Source of the DNA: Diadema setosum
Lineage: Eukaryota; Echinodermata; Echinoidea; Diadematoida; Diadematidae
NCBI GenBank assembly: GCA_033980235.1
Contig: CM067065.1
Coordinates: forward strand, 3,415,847-3,479,846
DNA: 64,000 nt
Direction of reading: 5' to 3'
Both the position numbers and the translations under genes were made by a program. Each line of letters opens with the position of its first letter. The first letter of the stretch is position 1. Of this stretch, positions 1-10,987 are shown in pieces. The notes under the pieces are model-generated. The model was not told the DNA's origin. It made no database searches and saw nothing but the letters and a program-made list of their open reading frames with translations.

Positions 1-304
1 GTCTTACAATGGATTCATTCTTTCAAAGAAATGATGTTTTCATTTATTTATAGAAATTGCTTACAATGACTGTATTTGAAGTTCTATGAATAAACTATTC
101 ATCACTTTTAGGGTAGCATGAATGAAATTTTTATTTTCTTCAAAATACTGTAAAAGACAATTAAATTACACTTTTTGAAATAATATCTTTCTTGCTCTCA
201 ACTTAATGTTTTTTTTTTAATTGTTAAGCCACCATAAAAAGAAAAGGAAACTGATGTATTCACACATGCAGTCACATAAACATTTGGAAAAGTATGAAAA
301 AGTG

Positions 305-310
305 TTTATT
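305..310 (-). promoter_or_regulatory. Candidate poly(A) signal AATAAA
   Basis: AATAAA on the minus strand, 68 nt after the stop codon of the possible terminal exon at 379-492. Downstream sequence (TTTATGTGACTGCATGTGTG) is GT-rich, as cleavage regions often are. It is meaningful only if that exon is real. Confidence 0.25.
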
Positions 311-378
311 TTATCTTCTAACATACACTGTACCCCAGTCTCCAAAATTGGTTAGGTATCCTCTTGGCATGTTTGTCC

Positions 379-492
379 TCAGAAATTGCAGGTAAGAGAG
401 GGATTCATGTACTTCTGCAGGACAACCAGTTGCCAGCTGCTCCTTTTCTGCTCTTCCTTTTCAACATTGAGACAAGCCTCCAGTATGAATTC
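379..492 (-). CDS. Possible 3'-terminal exon of an unknown gene
   Basis: After a possible acceptor ATCTCTAAG at 493, a 114-nt frame encodes EFILEACLNVEKEEQKRSSW and then QLVVLQKYMNPSLTCNF before TGA. The Glu/Lys-rich helical stretch looks like ordinary protein rather than repeat. An AATAAA signal (plus-strand tttatt, 305-310) lies about 70 nt beyond the stop and is followed by a GT-rich tract, as a true 3' end would have. The polypyrimidine tract is poor and nothing upstream confirms it. I do not recognise the protein. Confidence 0.25.
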   Translation of the reverse strand, partial: EFILEACLNVEKEEQKRSSWQLVVLQKYMNPSLTCNF

Positions 493-1380
493 CTTAGAGA
501 TTCAATTTTTATTCAGACCTGTATAGGGTGACACAAAGGGACAGCTATTTTCAGGCATTTATGATAATTACAGTAGACTCTAAATTTACCATTTGGGTGA
601 AAAGGACAACATCCGGGAATGAATCTAGAGTTAACAAACACATAGTGATAAACAAATTTATTCAACTATTCACCATTGTTGATCATTAGACAGGCCTGTA
701 CATAAGTGCTTCATAAATTCATATAATCATAATTATTTCAGTCGTTTACTAAGGTCTACGGGCTCGAAAGCTTAACTAAATTACACTATGCATTACATAT
801 AGTGTACGTTTAGTACAAGTATGTCAATATACATACATGTGTAACACATGACGCACACAGCATTGTTTCCTACAGTGTGCAATTTTGGATAATTCATGAT
901 TGCCCTTGAGTGATGTTTTACGTTCTGCAATCAAACTGCAAGTACAGTTTGTACACCCTACAGATTGGGGCAGGGTCTTTGCTGATTTCAGACTGAGAGT
1001 TCATTTTGATATACTTTGTTATGAAATTAAAGGGCAATTAAAGTTAACAGAGAGTATGACATGTACACTGGTACTGTACTGTATACTATATAGCCTTACC
1101 AAATGCTGTGCACAGTACGTTTGTGACTTGCTGAGGCAGCAACGACAAGGCTGTGTTTATTATCGACACAGATTAACAAATGACGCACTGCCAGATAATC
1201 AAATACTTTGTAGCACTAGTCTGCAGACCTGAGCATGAACATGTTACAGTCCATACAGTAACAACTTTCAGTTTGGAGTGCATGATAGATCATCACATAA
1301 AAACTCGGACAAACATGGATAAAATGTTAATCACCTAGTAACCTACATGTAGAGAGGGTCACTTCAATGCATTGCATTTG

Positions 1381-1426
<46 letters not shown>

Positions 1427-2671
1427 CTAGACTACAATTTCTGTACAAATCTCCAAGAACAACTGATCAATCTAAGTTACCTCAGCTCCACTTAGGCCTT
1501 ATTGTTAAAAATCTAGAGTGCTATACTCCTGGCTTAGTTAGGTAATTTTCATGAGACTAGACACTACGTCTACTCCAAAAAAAAAGTTTGGGAACAGTTT
1601 GTTTATTTTTTGTCTAGGATCTTGATTCATACTGCTTGTAACTATAGCAATGGATCTCAATTACAGTGTAAACTCCAACAGTTAATAGAGTTCTAATTTC
1701 TCTAACGTTTAATACAAAATAGGTCTAAGCCTACGGTTATAGCGTTAGACCACAGCCAAGGGCAGGAAAGGCTAGCACAGCTACTGACAATCTAGATCCA
1801 GTAGGTGCCTAGGCCTAAGTAATAATCGACACTGTATTTCTGTAGCCATCACTAGCTTAACCAGAGTAGGCCTACAGTATGATTTTGAAATCCATGAGCA
1901 CATTTTGGCAAAAAAAAATGTAGACCCATCTAACGTTAGTACCCTTACGTTAGATCACCGTAAGGGACTAACATTACTATCGTTTAATGTTGTAGAACGG
2001 GTCTAAAACTAAGAAGAAGCCTGCTGACTGCGAGTAGTGCTAACGTTAGTGTATGCTACGACTGCTAGTGCTAGACTAATTAACTGTTAGATCTAGTGCT
2101 TAGGGTCTAGACAGACTAGTTTACTTATTATCCCTCTATATAAGACTTTAACAAGAAAATGTAGATTTCTAGAGATATTATCACTAATAATATCAGTTAC
2201 ATCTTGATGGGCTAGACTTTCAATTATCAATATCCTTTCCCATCAACGTGTAAAACATATCTGGATCTGTTTCTGTTTCTGTTCCGGTTCCGTCGGTATA
2301 CAGGTCTACTCAGAATTAACTGTACTCCACCAACGTTTTGTAACTGTGTGTTGATATGGTCGTGTGTGCAGGGCAGGAAGAATGTTTCACATTTGAAGCC
2401 TCTAGACTAGACTAGATCTCTAACTGTTGGTTACTCTTTTTCAACGTTATGTCGTTAGACAGAAACCACGTCTAACGTTTAGGCCCTACCGTTATGTGTT
2501 TACTGTTAGTGTTACTGTTAGTGTTAGTGTTCACGTCCACGTCAGTCGATCCAGTAGCAGTGCAATACAAAGCCATTATGGTCTAGACTTAGATCTAGGG
2601 CCTGTCCAGACCAGGGGCCTAGCCCTAGTAGTTTATACAACGTGTAGGACCCTATGTCGATTCAAATTTTA
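493..2671. other. Non-coding; rich in 6-bp palindromic words
   Basis: I see no supportable gene. From about 1,640 to 2,660 the words AACGTT, TCTAGA, AGATCT and AGGCCT recur at high density, often chained (for example ctagactagactagatct at 2,403). The ORF starting near 900 has no domain or coding signature. A GT microsatellite sits at 1,384-1,424. Confidence 0.5.
1384..1424. repeat. (GT)n microsatellite
   Basis: Uninterrupted GT dinucleotide run of about 20 units. Confidence 0.95.
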
Positions 2672-5043
2672 CTAGAGATTGTAATTTGTCATCACTGACA
2701 AATTAAGGTGATCCGATTTTTTTTTTTTTTATCAATGATTCGAGTCCTGATCGCAATAGGCATGACCATACAAGTTTCATCTGTGTTTAGAGACATTGGC
2801 CGTGTGATGTTTGCATTCTCATTTAGAAAAGGGAGTCATATCTGCCATCTTTGGTACCAAATTCTGTATACACTGAATAACGAAGATACAGCAATGACTA
2901 CATATGACCTTTGACCCACCTTTGCACTCCCAAGATTGCATCTGATGAAATAGTGGTTATTTTGTGAAATGATTCTCGCGACATCGTCTATACGTGTGAA
3001 AAATATGGGAAAGATAGAACAGGTATTCACTAAGATACAAGATGAAACCTTTATGACCTTTGACCCTAATTTACATACCCAAGATGTTGTCCGATCTAGT
3101 AGTTGTTATTTTATGAAATAATGTACGAGACATGAACTAAACATGTGCAAAATATGGGGGTGATAGGGCGTGTTTTTCTTGAGTTATTGCAAAGAAAGTT
3201 GCAGAAAGAAAGAACTATCTCAATACATAGAAGATAAGCTTTAATTTCAACCAATTTTTCATCATAATCCCGACATTGTATGAAAAAACGAAGGAAATAA
3301 AACGATAGCGCAAAGTCTCAGCTACAACATATTAAAATCTGGGAGAAATTCACCGAAGGGTAAGTGAGCTAGTGCTCGATAAAGACAATCATGTCAATTT
3401 TCACATTAAAGAAAATTCCCTCCCATAGAGATAACACGTCATAACGAAGATACCAAAAGAAGTACATATGACCTTTGACCTCAATTTGCACAGACAAGAT
3501 GGCATCTGAGTAAAAAGTGGTTATTTTGTGAAATGATCCTTGTAACATGGTCTTTGAGTGTGCAAAATATGGGAAAGATAGAACATGTATTCACTAAGAT
3601 ACAGGGTGAAACACTTATGACCTTTGACCCTAATTTACATACCCAAGATGGTGTTCGGTCAAGTAGTTGTTATTTTATGAAATAATTCACGTGACATGAA
3701 CTAAACATGTGCAAAATATAGAAGTGATAGAGGCCGTTTTTCTTGAGTTATTGCAAAGAAAGTTGCAGAAAGAAAGAAATATCTCAATACATCGAAGATA
3801 AGCCTGAATTTCAACCCAATTTTTTGACGTGATTCTGACATCGTATGAAAAAACAAATGGCACACTCACGGTAGCGTAAAGTCTCAGCTACAACATATTA
3901 AAATCTGGGAGAAATTTACCGAAGCTTAAGTGAGCTAGTGCTCGATAAAGATAGTCATGTCAATTTTCATTTCCAGAAAAACTGCACTCCCATAGAGATA
4001 ACACGTAAACTGGTCAAATTTGACAAGATTACTTTTAATCCATTTTTACGAGGTGATAAGGTTATCCAATCAAAATATTGTAATTTTATGTTTGAAAGAA
4101 CATTAAATAAGCTACATCATACTGAAATCTGGGTGAAAATTGACAAAGGACTAGTGAGATACGCTCGAATGAACTTGAAATTTGATGACGTCATTTTGAA
4201 AATTTACTTTTTTTTACTTTATTAAGAAATTTGATATCTTTTAATCATTTTGTCAGCATTGCCATCCCATGAAATGACATGTACAACTCATCAGCTTTCA
4301 AAATATGTACAGAAAATGGGGGGTCACCGTCCATCCTGACGAGTAAAATCGGATTTAAAATTGGCAGTTTTTTGGCATAGTTGTACTGTATATCGCCATT
4401 GACGCGCGCGCGGAATTTCAACTTTGACGGGCCCGTATGACGTCATATTGAGTCGGATTGACTTGAAACTTGGTAGAAATATTCCTTGACATTTCAGGCA
4501 GCCGATAAGTGTGGAAAAACGGGAAATTTCTATTGCATATGAGCTGTGCATGCGTATATGAGCGCGCGCGTACGCGTCCGTCCAATTTTTTCAATTTTTG
4601 AAAAAATGCTCCAAATGGTCTGAAACGTGTGCAAAAAAGTTTTGAGCTCGATTGGAGTATACAAAAATTTCAACGCGCGCGTACGCGCACGATTTAAGGG
4701 TAGAGATGAATTTTGAGAATATGAGTAGAATGCGCATAAGTTGAAATATATGTGACGTAAATTTCATTGAAAAATTGCATTCCATTAATGAGATATGATT
4801 CAGAATGTGTTTTCATATAATGACGTCATAGTGACGTCACGGTCAACTGATCACAATGATGCATTAGATTTGTTGTCTTTATGACATGATGCATACATGG
4901 TATAATTTTGAAATTGATAGGCAGAGGACTTTCTGAGCTAACCTCTGCACAACTTTTGGGGAGAAATAAAGAAACAAACAAAGAAGAATAAAGAATCCGT
5001 ACAGATACAGAAGGTGATCCGAGAGGATACTCGGATCACCTAA
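2672..5043 (+). mobile_element. Hairpin-ended rolling-circle-like element, copy A
   Basis: First of four copies of a roughly 2.3-kb non-autonomous family. The 5' end is CTAGAGATTGTAATTTGTCA, with a hairpin (AATTTGTCA/TGACAAATT) and then AAGGTGATCCGA. The 3' end is an 11-bp-stem hairpin, GGTGATCCGAG/CTCGGATCACC, closing in CTAA. The 5' AAGGTGATCCGA is the inverse of the terminal TCGGATCACCTAA, giving offset inverted repeats. No target duplication is visible. The base before each copy is A and the 3' end fits the Helitron CTRR rule, so a Helitron/Helentron-like origin is inferred. Inside are two tandem modules of about 550 bp, several TGACCTTTGACC motifs, CGCGCGCGTACGCG tracts and TGACGTCA palindromes. 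A 95-residue frame (3,938-4,225) recurs in other copies but matches nothing I know. Confidence 0.72.
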
Positions 5044-5210
5044 TAAAATTCGACTGGAACACGTAGGTACATAGATCTAGGGCAGACTAGGCCTAGAACC
5101 ACTTCTAGGCCCACACACGTATTTAGGCCTAGCTAGATATGGGTTTAGTTTATAGCATACTCAGTAGGGCCTAGTCTTAGTATAATTTAAACATTAGATC
5201 TAACACTTAA
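5044..5210. other. Short spacer between element copies A and B
   Basis: About 170 bp of host-like sequence with AGGCCT, TCTAGA and AGATCT words. It shows that copies A and B are separate insertions or a duplicated block, not a direct head-to-tail array. Confidence 0.5.
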
Positions 5211-7541
5211 CTAGAGATTGTAATTTGTCATCACTGACAAATTAAGGTGATCCGATTTTTTTTTTTTTTTAATCAATGATTCAAGTCCTGATCGCAATAT
5301 GCATGACCATGCAGGTTTCATCTGTGTTCAGAGACATTGGCCGTGTGATGTTTGGATTCCTGCCATCTTTGGTACCAAATCTGTATACACTATAACGAAG
5401 ATACAGCAACAAGTACATGACCTTTGACCCCACTTTGCACAACCTAGATGGCATCTGAGCAAAAAGTGGTTATTTTGTGAAATGATTCTTGTAACATGAT
5501 ATTTGCGTGTGCGAAATATGGGAAAGATAAGACATGTATTCACCAAGATACAGGATGAAACATGTGTGACCTTTGACCCTAATTTACATACCAAAGATGT
5601 TGTCCGATCAAGTAGTTGTTATTTTATGATATAATGTACGTGACATGCACTAAACATGTGCAAAATATGGGGGTGATAGGGGCTTTTTTTCTTGAGTTAT
5701 TGCAAAGAAAGTTGCAGAAACATAGAAATATCTCAATACATCGAAGATATGCTTTAATTTCAACCAAGTATTTTAACATGATTCCGACATCATATGAAAA
5801 AACAAAGGGCACTCAAAGATAGCGCAAAATCTCAGTTACAACATATTAAAATCTGAGAAAAATTCACCGAAGGGTAAGTGAGCTAGTGCTCGATAAAGAC
5901 AATCATGTCAATTTTCACATCTAGAAAAATTCCCTCCCATAGAGATAACACGTCATAACGAAGAAACAGAAAGAAGTACATATGACCTTTTGACCCCACT
6001 TTGCACAGACAAGATGGCATCTGAGCAAAGGGTGGTTATTTTGTGAAATGATTCTTGTAACATGATCTTTGCGTGTGCAAAATATGGGAGAGATAGAACA
6101 TGTATTCACTTAGATACAGGATGAACCATTTATGACCTTTGACCCTAATTTATATACCCAAGATGGCCTCTGATCAAGTAGTTGTTATTTTATCAAATAA
6201 TGTTCGTGACATGAACTAAACATGTGTAAAATATGGGGGTGATAAGGTATGTTTTTCTTGAGTTATTGCAAAGAAAGTTGCAGAAAGAAAGAAATATTTC
6301 AATACATCGAAGATAAGTTTTAATTTCAACCAAGTTTTTTGACGTGATGCAGACATTCTATGAAAAAACGAAGGGCACACTCACGATAGCACAAAGTCTC
6401 AGCTACAACATACTAAAATCTGGGAGAAATTCACCGAAGCATAAGTGAGCTAGTGCTCGATAAAGATAGTCATGTCAATTTTCATTTCCAGAAAAACTGC
6501 ACTCCCATAGAGATAACACGTAAACTGGTCAAATTTGACAAGATTACTTTCAATCCATTTTTACGAGGTGATGCCGTCATCTAATCAAAATATTGTTATC
6601 ATGCTACTGAAAGAGCATTAAATAAGCTACAACATACTGAAATCTGGGTGAAAATTGGCCAAAGATAAGTGAGATACGCTCGAGTAAACTTGAAATTTGA
6701 TGACATCATTTTGAAAATTTACTTTTTTTTACTTTATTAAGAAATTAGATATCTTTTAATCATTTTGCTAGCATTGCCACCCCATGAAATGACATGTACA
6801 CTTCATCAGCTTTCAAAATATGTAAAGAAAATGGGGGGTCACCGTCCATCCTGACGAGAAAAATCGGACTTAAAATTGGCGGTTTTTTGGCATAGTTGCA
6901 CTGTATATCGCCATTGACGCGCGCGCGGAATTTCAACTTTGATGGGCCCGTATGACGTCATATTGAGTCGGATCGACTTGAAACTTTGTAGAAGTATTCC
7001 TTGACATTTTAGACATTCGATCCATGCAATAAAACGGGAAAATTCTATTGAATATGAGCTGTACGTGCGTATATGCGCGCGCGCGTATGCGTCCGTCGAT
7101 TTTTTTTGAAATGCTGTAAATGACCTGAAACGTGTGCAAAACAATTTTGAGGTTGATTAGAGCATGTTTAAATTTCAACGCGCGCGTACGCGCTCGTTTA
7201 CTATGAACTTGACTGAATTTTATGAAATATATCAATAGACCTTGACTTGAACTATATATGTTAATTTCATTCAAAAATTCCGTTCCATTAATGAGATATT
7301 GATGTAAACGTGATTTCAGATAATGACGTCATAATGACGTCACGGTTAACTGATCACATTGATACACTAGATTTGTCGTCCTTAGGACATGATACATATA
7401 TGGTATAAGTTTGAAAGCGATATGTAGGGGACTTTTTGAGTTAACCTCTGGACAAGATTTGAGGAGAAAGAAATAAAGAAGAAGAAGAAAGAATCCGTAC
7501 AGATACAATAGGTGATCCGAGAGGATACTCGGATCACCTAA
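5211..7541 (+). mobile_element. Hairpin-ended rolling-circle-like element, copy B
   Basis: Same termini and module order as copy A. The 5' CTAGAGATTG starts at 5,211, and the 3' hairpin with CTAA ends at 7,541. It differs from A by many substitutions and small indels. The region matching A's 95-residue frame carries a stop in B, so that frame is not maintained. The 3' part has a longer GAAGAAGAAGAA purine stretch before the AATCCGTACAG terminal block. Confidence 0.72.
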
Positions 7542-8767
7542 CAAGTTAGTCCAAGGCTATGCATACAGTACCGGTCCGGCGGTACGCAAACAAAATTTTA
7601 ACCAACCCACAGACTGTTTAATCTGCCCTCGTTCAAACTCTATACATGGGACTACGTATGGATAAAACGGCTGCAATGGACGCGAGAAGCCCATATTCAT
7701 GGTAGAGAATTACTCACGATTGCACTCTAAGTCGTTGTAAAACTCCCTCCCCATCTCATCTTCGTCATCATGTTGAGATAGATCAGTAAGCAATTGTGAA
7801 AAAAAAAGGAAGCATATCCAGCCAAATCTTGATTAGTACTTCTTCTACCACCTTGCTTCACTGAAAGTTTTCGATCATCGTCGCAAGCGATTGTCGCAGA
7901 ATTTTGAACATGTTCAAAGTTCTGCGATGGGGCTGCGATCCCTGCGATATCCCCAAATCGCCGGTTGTCGTATCGCAGACATCCTCACACTGTGCGATTT
8001 CTCGTCGTGCGACATCGCAAAGGGTAAGTCGCAGTAAAAATCGCACAGTGTGAGTCCGCCTTAAGAGTATACGTACGCCATACATGTTATGCACGCAAGA
8101 AAGGCCGACCGGCAGCCCGAACTAGAAGTTGTTTACAAGATTGACAGCGCGTATAGTAGCGCGCGACGCACTTGTAACAACTGATTGATTGCGCACTGCT
8201 GGTGCAAACATTGTGACGTCGGCCGTGGATGTCGAGTGAGAAATTAATACAAGCACACGTGACTCATTTCAGCGCTTCCAATTGGCTACATTCTTGAACC
8301 CATTTTATAATATGCAAATAATGAATGACTTTGAGTGCAATGGACAGGATATTCCTTGAGATGAAAGATGAAAATTAATGACCAACGAGGCGCAGCCGAG
8401 TTGATTGTACCAAAGATTTCATCTTTCATCGAATGAAGTAGTCTGTCCATGGCACGAATGAAAAATATGTATCATTTGTTTTATATAATGCCTAAAATAG
8501 ATCTTTGACATTTGATGTTTTATAGATTTACTCACTGAGCGCTTTACGCTAGTGCGCTGTCGCATACACACACTGCAAACGCAAGCGATTTTCATGCGTA
8601 GTGTGCGGGACTCTCGGCGTGCGTGCAATTGAGCAAATAGTATGGATCCAAAATTGCACGGTATTGAAATGGAGCCACAATTGCACGGATAATGACGTCA
8701 TAGTGAAATGGACTAAATGATCAATGTCAAACAACCAATCAAATGGCAAAGATTTACCTAGGCGTTA

Positions 8768-8812
<45 letters not shown>

Positions 8813-9508
8813 CATATATCCATATGCTTATGTGAAATAGAAAATATTAGGTAGGGGCCTATATGAATATTGAAATACAAACATGAATTACTTACATAGA
8901 GACAGATATTTAATGCGCAGACACATGTAAAAATATTTTTTTATCATAAGCAGTCAAGTAGGCCTATTCTCTTTCGACAAATCAACTGCATGTGCCTTCA
9001 ATAATGTTAAAACAATGTAAAATATCGGTCGGACACGAGGTTTAGATAGATCGTGATTAGAAAGACTGATGGGCTCACAAAAACTTTTGTTATACACTTC
9101 AAGGCACCGGAATAGGGTCAGTCAAAGTCAAAATCTAGTCTGCCTTGAGGGATGCGTACGTCCTCATTAGTTTGAATGTTGGAATGTTGGAAAGTTGGAA
9201 ATAGTTAAATTGAATACATGCAGTTTTGACACAGAAAGAGAACAGATATTGAAAGAAGAATGTCCAATATTTTCAACAAAACCACTTTTCTGGTCAAAAT
9301 AAAAAACAAACAAACATGAATTAACGCCATAAATGCAGACACTTTTGTTTACATTTTAGGTTTTTATTTGAAATATATTAGTATTGATTAGATCTATTCT
9401 AAACTATTAAATAACATGCATTATTATTATTATTTTTTTTTTTAGATGGGGTTTAGGTTACCAACTATTTTTTTTTTTTTTTGGTGAGAGACCTCTTATG
9501 GAATAACT
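7542..9508. other. Non-coding; GTCGCA-rich segment and AT microsatellite
   Basis: No supportable gene. At 7,868-8,062 TCGCA/TGCGA words recur on both strands, and two inverted CACACTGTGCGATTT-type blocks end near AGTCCGCCTTAA, which suggests the remnant of a TIR element. An AT run lies at 8,766-8,808. The 7,718-7,800 minus-strand frame with a good GTGAGT donor was examined and rejected. Confidence 0.45.
8766..8808. repeat. (AT)n microsatellite
   Basis: Run of about 20 TA units, flanked by related TGTGTATA and TACATACATATA sequence. Confidence 0.9.
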
Positions 9509-9692
9509 TTCTAAGAGGAATTCAAAGATTATTTGATAAAAACTGGTGTTGAAATTGGAGAGAGATCCAGAAATAAGGAGGTAATAATAAAGAGAGGGAC
9601 CCACATTTTCCTGATACCACTTTCCGTTATTTTCTTTCAATATCTCCGCCATTCACAAACTGATTTTTCTTCAAATAAACGTTGAATATCTC
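9509..9692. repeat. Palindromic MITE, AAACGTTGAAT family, copy 1
   Basis: The left arm (ctaagaggaattcaaag then atttgataaaaactggt) is the imperfect inverse of the right arm (aactgatttttcttc then aaataaacgttgaat). Related arms occur at 46,620-46,812 and 55,797-55,981. It has no coding capacity. Confidence 0.55.
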
Positions 9693-10629
9693 AAAAAATA
9701 GGTATGCACTTTAGCATTTTATAGGTAATTTCTAATTATCTTGCAAAAAGTTCAAATGGAAAACTTTTATCAGAAAGGAAGCTAAATCCATTCGTGTTAA
9801 GTTCAGTGATTAAAGCCGCAATAAAAAAAAGAAAAATAGTAAGAAAATGTAAGATATTCTATATTATAACTACTAGAGTGTTCGTTGGTATGTCACAAGT
9901 AAGGTATTAATGGAAAGGTTCAAATCTGATGTTGGAATACTTTGAAATGCTTAAAAATGGCATTCAGCTCATTTTGCATCTTTTTCATTTTTTTTTCAAA
10001 TCTTAATTTCCCATCTGAACCTAAACTCAGGCCTACCGTCCCTTTAATTAATGTAATGCTATAGTGGAAAATAATCACATTAAAAAAAAAAGTGAATTTT
10101 GCTGCAAATTTACGAAAAGAGGAAACTCCTTGAACAATGATAATGATAACCATCCAAACGTGAATCAGGATAAACACATGCACACAAAACAACACGACAA
10201 AGAGATTGTTAACTCGTCATTAATTTAGTAGAGTGCGGTCAGTGGGATCTGGAACTGTATTGCAGCAGTACTTTTTTTTTTTTTTTTGGGGGGGGGGGGG
10301 TGGGCGTGCGAGGGGTCAACGCTTGTCTGTACGATGTTTACTGGAATCATAATTAATTTCGTGGGACCTGCAATTGCCATTAGGCTTAATTATTTATCAT
10401 AGTGAGCCACTCTTCAGGACTTTGCCGTTCACAGTATTTTTTGTTTGTTTGCTTGTTTGTTTGTTTTTTACAGTCAACCATAAGTAGTTGAATTGAATGT
10501 TTAAATTCCACCGTATTGTGTAATGTACAACAATGGGGGATTGAGCCTTATTGGTTAGTCTTCAAATCAATGTTATGTACTTTTCATGTTTGCATGATTA
10601 TATTTTTTTTTCCATTTTGTTTAACAATA
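9693..10629. other. Non-coding; includes a dispersed repeat also found at the right edge
   Basis: The segment 10,113-10,382 (GAGGAAACTCCTT, then CACATGCACACAAAA, a long G run, CAACGCTTGT) is repeated at 63,744-64,000. The remainder, directly downstream of the FA-domain gene's stop codon, is presumably its 3' UTR or flank. I see no poly(A) signal in it. Confidence 0.45.
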
Positions 10630-10987
10630 TCAACAAAGCGAATCAAATCTCCAGTAACCTTCCGAACCCCATCCAGTCCAGAGCCCAGCGTACTGTATTG
10701 GGAGAGCATTCGGGTCCCACCATTCGAAGAAAGGAACGGAGTTGCCATGGCGACCGACCTGGATAACCCCACCGCCGAAGGTCACCCAGTAGCGGTCAAA
10801 TGCTGGCATTGTGCTCAACAAGGACTCGATCGCATCGGATGTGGCAGTCGTAGTACATTGGGGCCCGGTCCCGGTACTCGATGTACAATCTCTCTGAAGG
10901 AAGAATGCAGTGTTGCCTGCTGCTCCGAAAACTGCATCAGAATTTTTAGCAAAGGCAAGGTGAAGATAATTATCAACGTATAATTCA
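10630..10987 (-). CDS. FA exon 2: C-terminal half of the Methyltransf_FA domain and stop codon
   Basis: The acceptor is a T-rich tract ending CAATCCAAG at 10,988. The exon stays open to TGA at 10,632-10,630. It encodes [20 protein letters not shown], a Cys-containing Ser/Thr loop, then [31 protein letters not shown] and [13 protein letters not shown]. The pattern YW-x3-GG-x-I-x-VG ... W-x-DP ... TGWGSxGxW is the conserved C-terminal half of Methyltransf_FA domains. The protein ends four residues later (DSLC), as expected for a terminal domain. No AATAAA is visible in the next 200 nt. The gap to FA exon 1 is about 15.3 kb and contains the first 7.3-kb transposon. The long open frame on the other strand is a shadow. 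Confidence 0.8.

Noticed and set aside
3938..4225. 95-codon frame recurring in copies of the 2.3-kb element
   Set aside because: It is interrupted in copy B and shortened in C, with no motif. Recurrence reflects the repeat, not selection that I can show.
7718..7800. Minus-strand open segment ending GREFYNDLECN with a good GTGAGT donor
   Set aside because: No AG acceptor lies in the preceding T-rich tract, and the ATGs are in another frame that stops early. Not supportable as an exon.
10516..10983. Plus-strand 155-codon frame opposite FA exon 2
   Set aside because: It is the antisense shadow of the Methyltransf_FA exon. The minus strand has the domain signature, acceptor and stop.
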